The notes under the pieces: model-generated
Databases searched by the model: none
What the model was told of the DNA's origin: nothing
Seen by the model: the letters and a program-made list of their open reading frames with translations, nothing else
Assembly (NCBI RefSeq): GCF_000344155.1
Contig: NZ_BAOQ01000024.1
Location: 1-64,000, forward strand
Direction: 5' to 3'
Origin: Gordonia paraffinivorans NBRC 108238
Lineage (GTDB): Bacteria > Actinomycetota > Actinomycetes > Mycobacteriales > Mycobacteriaceae
DNA length: 64,000 nucleotides
Shown here: positions 62,071 through 64,000 of the stretch, one piece after another
Layout: each line of letters opens with the position of its first letter
Numbering within the stretch: position 1 is the stretch's first letter
Translations under genes and position numbers: made by a program

Positions 62071-62904
62071 GTGGCCGACGCCGATCCGAAGGTCGCATTC
62101 CTTGCGCAGATTCCCGAGGCGATCTTCGGCGTCGTCGACATCGTCGGCACCAGTTCGGCGGTGACCAGGAAGATGCGCTCCGGGTCGTGGTTGCGGACCG
62201 ACGACGGTCGGCCCGCTCCGGGCGGGATCGGCGTGATGGTGGACGCGGCGGTCGGTGGGGCCGCAGTCGCGCACCGGCCGGCAGGTGGCTGGGCGGTCAC
62301 CACCGATCTGTCCATCGTGTTCTGCGGGGACATCCCGGATGTCGCCCCGGACCTGTCGGTGTGCGGGCAGACGGTGCAGCACGATGCGGTTGCCGGAGTC
62401 TCCACCGGCACAGTCCATTCCGGTGACCGTCTGGTGGCGACAGTGATCGAGCGGATCGCGTTCATCGACGTGGCGCCGCGGCCGGCAGTCATGGCCGGCA
62501 GTGTCGGCGATCTCGAGGGGTCGACGCTGGGATGTCTCGGCGGGGTGATGACCGAAGCCGGGGTGCAGGTTCGGGTGGGAGAGAACGCGACCAATCCCGG
62601 GGGCGCGTTACACGGCGGGGTGTCGGTGTACCTTACCGAACTCGCCGCGTCGCACTTCGTCCACGAACAGAACCCCGATCTGGTTCCGGCGACCCTGCAC
62701 ATCTCCTACGCCAGGCCCGGAAGATTCGGCGAGACAATCGAGTTCGTAGCGGAGTCACATCACCTGGGCCGCAACTCCGCGACCATCGACGTGGCTGCGT
62801 CCGATACGTCCGGCCGGGTCGTCACACGCGCCCGTCTCACCTATCACCGCCGCTCAGCGGCGGTGATAGGTGAGGTGAGGTGTGGGCGATCAGGCCTGAG
62901 GTGA
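62071..62904 (+). CDS. Double-hotdog acyl-CoA thioesterase-like protein
   Basis: 277 residues with two hotdog units (residues about 20-130 and 150-262): GGIGVMVDAAVGGAAVAHRP in the first and NPGGALHGGVSVYLTELAAS with the PaaI-type HGG motif in the second. It would hydrolyse an acyl-CoA or act as proofreading enzyme. The last about 20 residues (from YHRRSAAVIGE) are encoded by the terminator hairpin at 62836, so the natural C-terminus may have been shorter. The stop overlaps the 3' end of the convergent dehydrogenase by 15 bases. Confidence 0.82.
   Translation: MADADPKVAFLAQIPEAIFGVVDIVGTSSAVTRKMRSGSWLRTDDGRPAPGGIGVMVDAAVGGAAVAHRPAGGWAVTTDLSIVFCGDIPDVAPDLSVCGQTVQHDAVAGVSTGTVHSGDRLVATVIERIAFIDVAPRPAVMAGSVGDLEGSTLGCLGGVMTEAGVQVRVGENATNPGGALHGGVSVYLTELAASHFVHEQNPDLVPATLHISYARPGRFGETIEFVAESHHLGRNSATIDVAASDTSGRVVTRARLTYHRRSAAVIGEVRCGRSGLR
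62836..62874. terminator. Perfect 19-bp hairpin inside the thioesterase 3' end
   Basis: CTCACCTATCACCGCCGCT (62836-62854) is repeated as its exact reverse complement at 62856-62874 with one central base. It serves two convergent genes: it lies just beyond the stop of the leftward dehydrogenase (62890) and within the last codons of the thioesterase frame. Confidence 0.88.
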
Positions 62905-63969
62905 CAGCACTATCCGCAGCGCCTGGCCGCTCTGCTGGGCGTCGACGGCATCGTTGATCTTGCTGAGATCGGCGGTCTCGGTGATGAGCCGCTCGACGGG
63001 TAGCCGGCCGGTCCGCCACAGGCCCACCAGCAGGGGCAGGTCCCGATGCATGCTGATGCCGCCGTGGAAGCTGCCGGTCAACTTCTTGTCGTCGTGGAAC
63101 AGTTCGTAGGCGTTGATCTCGACCACCTGATCCGGACGCCCCGCGCCGACCACGGTGACGGTGCCGCCGCGGCGCACGGCGCGCCAGGCCGCGGTGACCG
63201 TGGCCGGCGCGCCCACCGCGTCGATCACCACGTCGAGGTCGCGCAATTGGTCGAGCTGGTCGGGTTCGGCGCCTTCGGTGGCACCCACGGTGGTCGCAAG
63301 GGCACGCCGTTCCGGCATCGGGTCGATGGCTATCACTCGCGCGGCGCCCGCCACCACTGCGCCCATCACGGCGTTGAGACCGACTGCTCCGCAACCGATC
63401 ACCGCGACATTGTCGCCGGGCTGGACTCGGGCGCTGCGCAGCGCGGCGCCGGCTCCGGTCGGCACCGCGCAGCCCATCATCGCTGCGACCGGGAAGGGGA
63501 CGTCGTCGTCGATGCGGACCACCGCGTTGGCCGGTACCACGGTCTGCGCGGCGAAGGTCGACGTCGCCATGCCCTGATGGATCGACGCGCCGTTCAGGCT
63601 GAGCGGCGACTGCCGCGCCGGTCCCTTGCCGGCGCGCTGATCGGCCGACGACCTTCGATTGGCGCACAGGTAGTCGTCGCCGCGGCGGCAGGGCACGCAA
63701 TGACCACACGGCGGGACCCAGACCATGACCACGTGATCGCCTGGCGCGACCGAGGTGACGCCCTCGCCCACCGAGGTCACGATGCCCGCGCCCTCGTGTC
63801 CCAGCACCACCGGCGTCGGCTGGCCGAACGAGGTGGTCAGTGACAGGTCGGAGGCGCACACGCCGCAACTGTGCAGCTCGACGGAGACCTCCCCGGGGGC
63901 CGGGGGAGCGATATCGATCTCCCGGATGTCGAAGGGCTCGCCGGGGGCCCACATGACTGCTGCGCGCAT
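62890..63969 (-). CDS. Zinc-dependent alcohol dehydrogenase 3
   Basis: 359 residues. GVCASDLSL and LGHEGAGIV (catalytic zinc), CGHCVPCRRGDDYLC (structural zinc) and GCGAVGLNAVMGAV (NAD site). It is a paralogue of the dehydrogenase at 46126; the group resembles NDMA- or mycothiol-type and benzyl-alcohol dehydrogenases in which a longer loop follows CANR. Asp replaces Thr in the VCASD segment. It has its own leftward promoter beyond 63969, with AGGAG upstream of the ATG, and ends at the shared hairpin. Confidence 0.9.
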   Translation of the reverse strand: MRAAVMWAPGEPFDIREIDIAPPAPGEVSVELHSCGVCASDLSLTTSFGQPTPVVLGHEGAGIVTSVGEGVTSVAPGDHVVMVWVPPCGHCVPCRRGDDYLCANRRSSADQRAGKGPARQSPLSLNGASIHQGMATSTFAAQTVVPANAVVRIDDDVPFPVAAMMGCAVPTGAGAALRSARVQPGDNVAVIGCGAVGLNAVMGAVVAGAARVIAIDPMPERRALATTVGATEGAEPDQLDQLRDLDVVIDAVGAPATVTAAWRAVRRGGTVTVVGAGRPDQVVEINAYELFHDDKKLTGSFHGGISMHRDLPLLVGLWRTGRLPVERLITETADLSKINDAVDAQQSGQALRIVLSPQA

Positions 63970-64000
63970 CAGATCTCCTCGGGTGTTCAGGACTGATAGT

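Noticed and set aside
1..64000. CRISPR arrays, tRNA, rRNA and insertion sequences
   Set aside because: No regularly spaced repeats, tRNA-like TTCGA loops with matching stems, rRNA segments, or transposase genes were found on reading both strands.

Overview
The window is high-GC actinobacterial DNA, most likely from the mycolic-acid-forming order Mycobacteriales (Gordonia/Rhodococcus type). This is inferred from gene order: hemL - phosphoglycerate mutase - TlpA lipoprotein - ccdA - resB - ccsB, then menA - menE - DUF3349 - small membrane protein - pitA, as in Mycobacterium tuberculosis Rv0524-Rv0545c. A BldC-type protein, a Cds1-like cysteine desulfhydrase and an F420-type LLM oxidoreductase fit the same group. 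No rRNA, tRNA or CRISPR array was seen.

Layout. 0-3.3 kb looks accessory: a frameshifted SIR2-domain gene converging on a two-gene unit encoding a Gly/Ala-rich membrane protein and a small partner, a possible defence island. 3.4-26.9 kb is mostly conserved core: a YdcF protein with a pentapeptide-repeat insert, gabD, an SGNH lipoprotein, hemL, the cytochrome c maturation operon, small regulators, cds1, a MacB-like ABC exporter, an autoregulated HTH/ClpN pair, menaquinone genes, pitA and an LLM oxidoreductase. 27-31.3 kb is an exopolysaccharide-type segment: a second YdcF, an O-antigen-ligase-like protein, a frameshifted Wzz/CpsD-like protein and a truncated lipase-like lipoprotein.

31.4-64 kb is a dense catabolic cluster and the most interesting part. 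A P450 operon (P450, aldehyde dehydrogenase, alcohol dehydrogenase, NDP-forming acyl-CoA synthetase, kinase-like protein, phosphohistidine-domain protein, phosphatase) diverges from an operon encoding a PpdK-like ATP-grasp/phosphohistidine protein, ferredoxin, ferredoxin reductase and epoxide hydrolase. Next come a second phosphohistidine-domain paralogue, a third kinase-like protein, a DUF7064-like protein, an SDR, a GntR regulator and a MaoC - CitE - thioesterase module. I infer a pathway that oxidises an alcohol or terpenoid/aromatic-like substrate through P450, ADH and ALDH steps. An ATP-dependent, dikinase-style phosphorylation (compare phenylphosphate synthase or the HpeHI acetovanillone kinase) would be part of it, followed by CoA activation and C-C cleavage. 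The substrate cannot be read from sequence.

Regulation. FadR-type palindromes related to TGGTC(A/G)TACCA occur at five promoters of this cluster. Two of these promoters, for the P450 and the second phosphohistidine gene, share the same operator/A-tract/-35 arrangement. The GntR protein at 59.6 kb is the obvious candidate regulator. Two adjacent LuxR proteins are also encoded.

Caution. Several genes show single-base frameshifts, often in homopolymers, or single in-frame stops (SIR2, Wzz/CpsD, LuxR2, DUF7064, PEP-domain 2, SDR). This is either real decay or base-call error, and only reads can decide. All function calls come from reading motifs and remembered families. No search was run.
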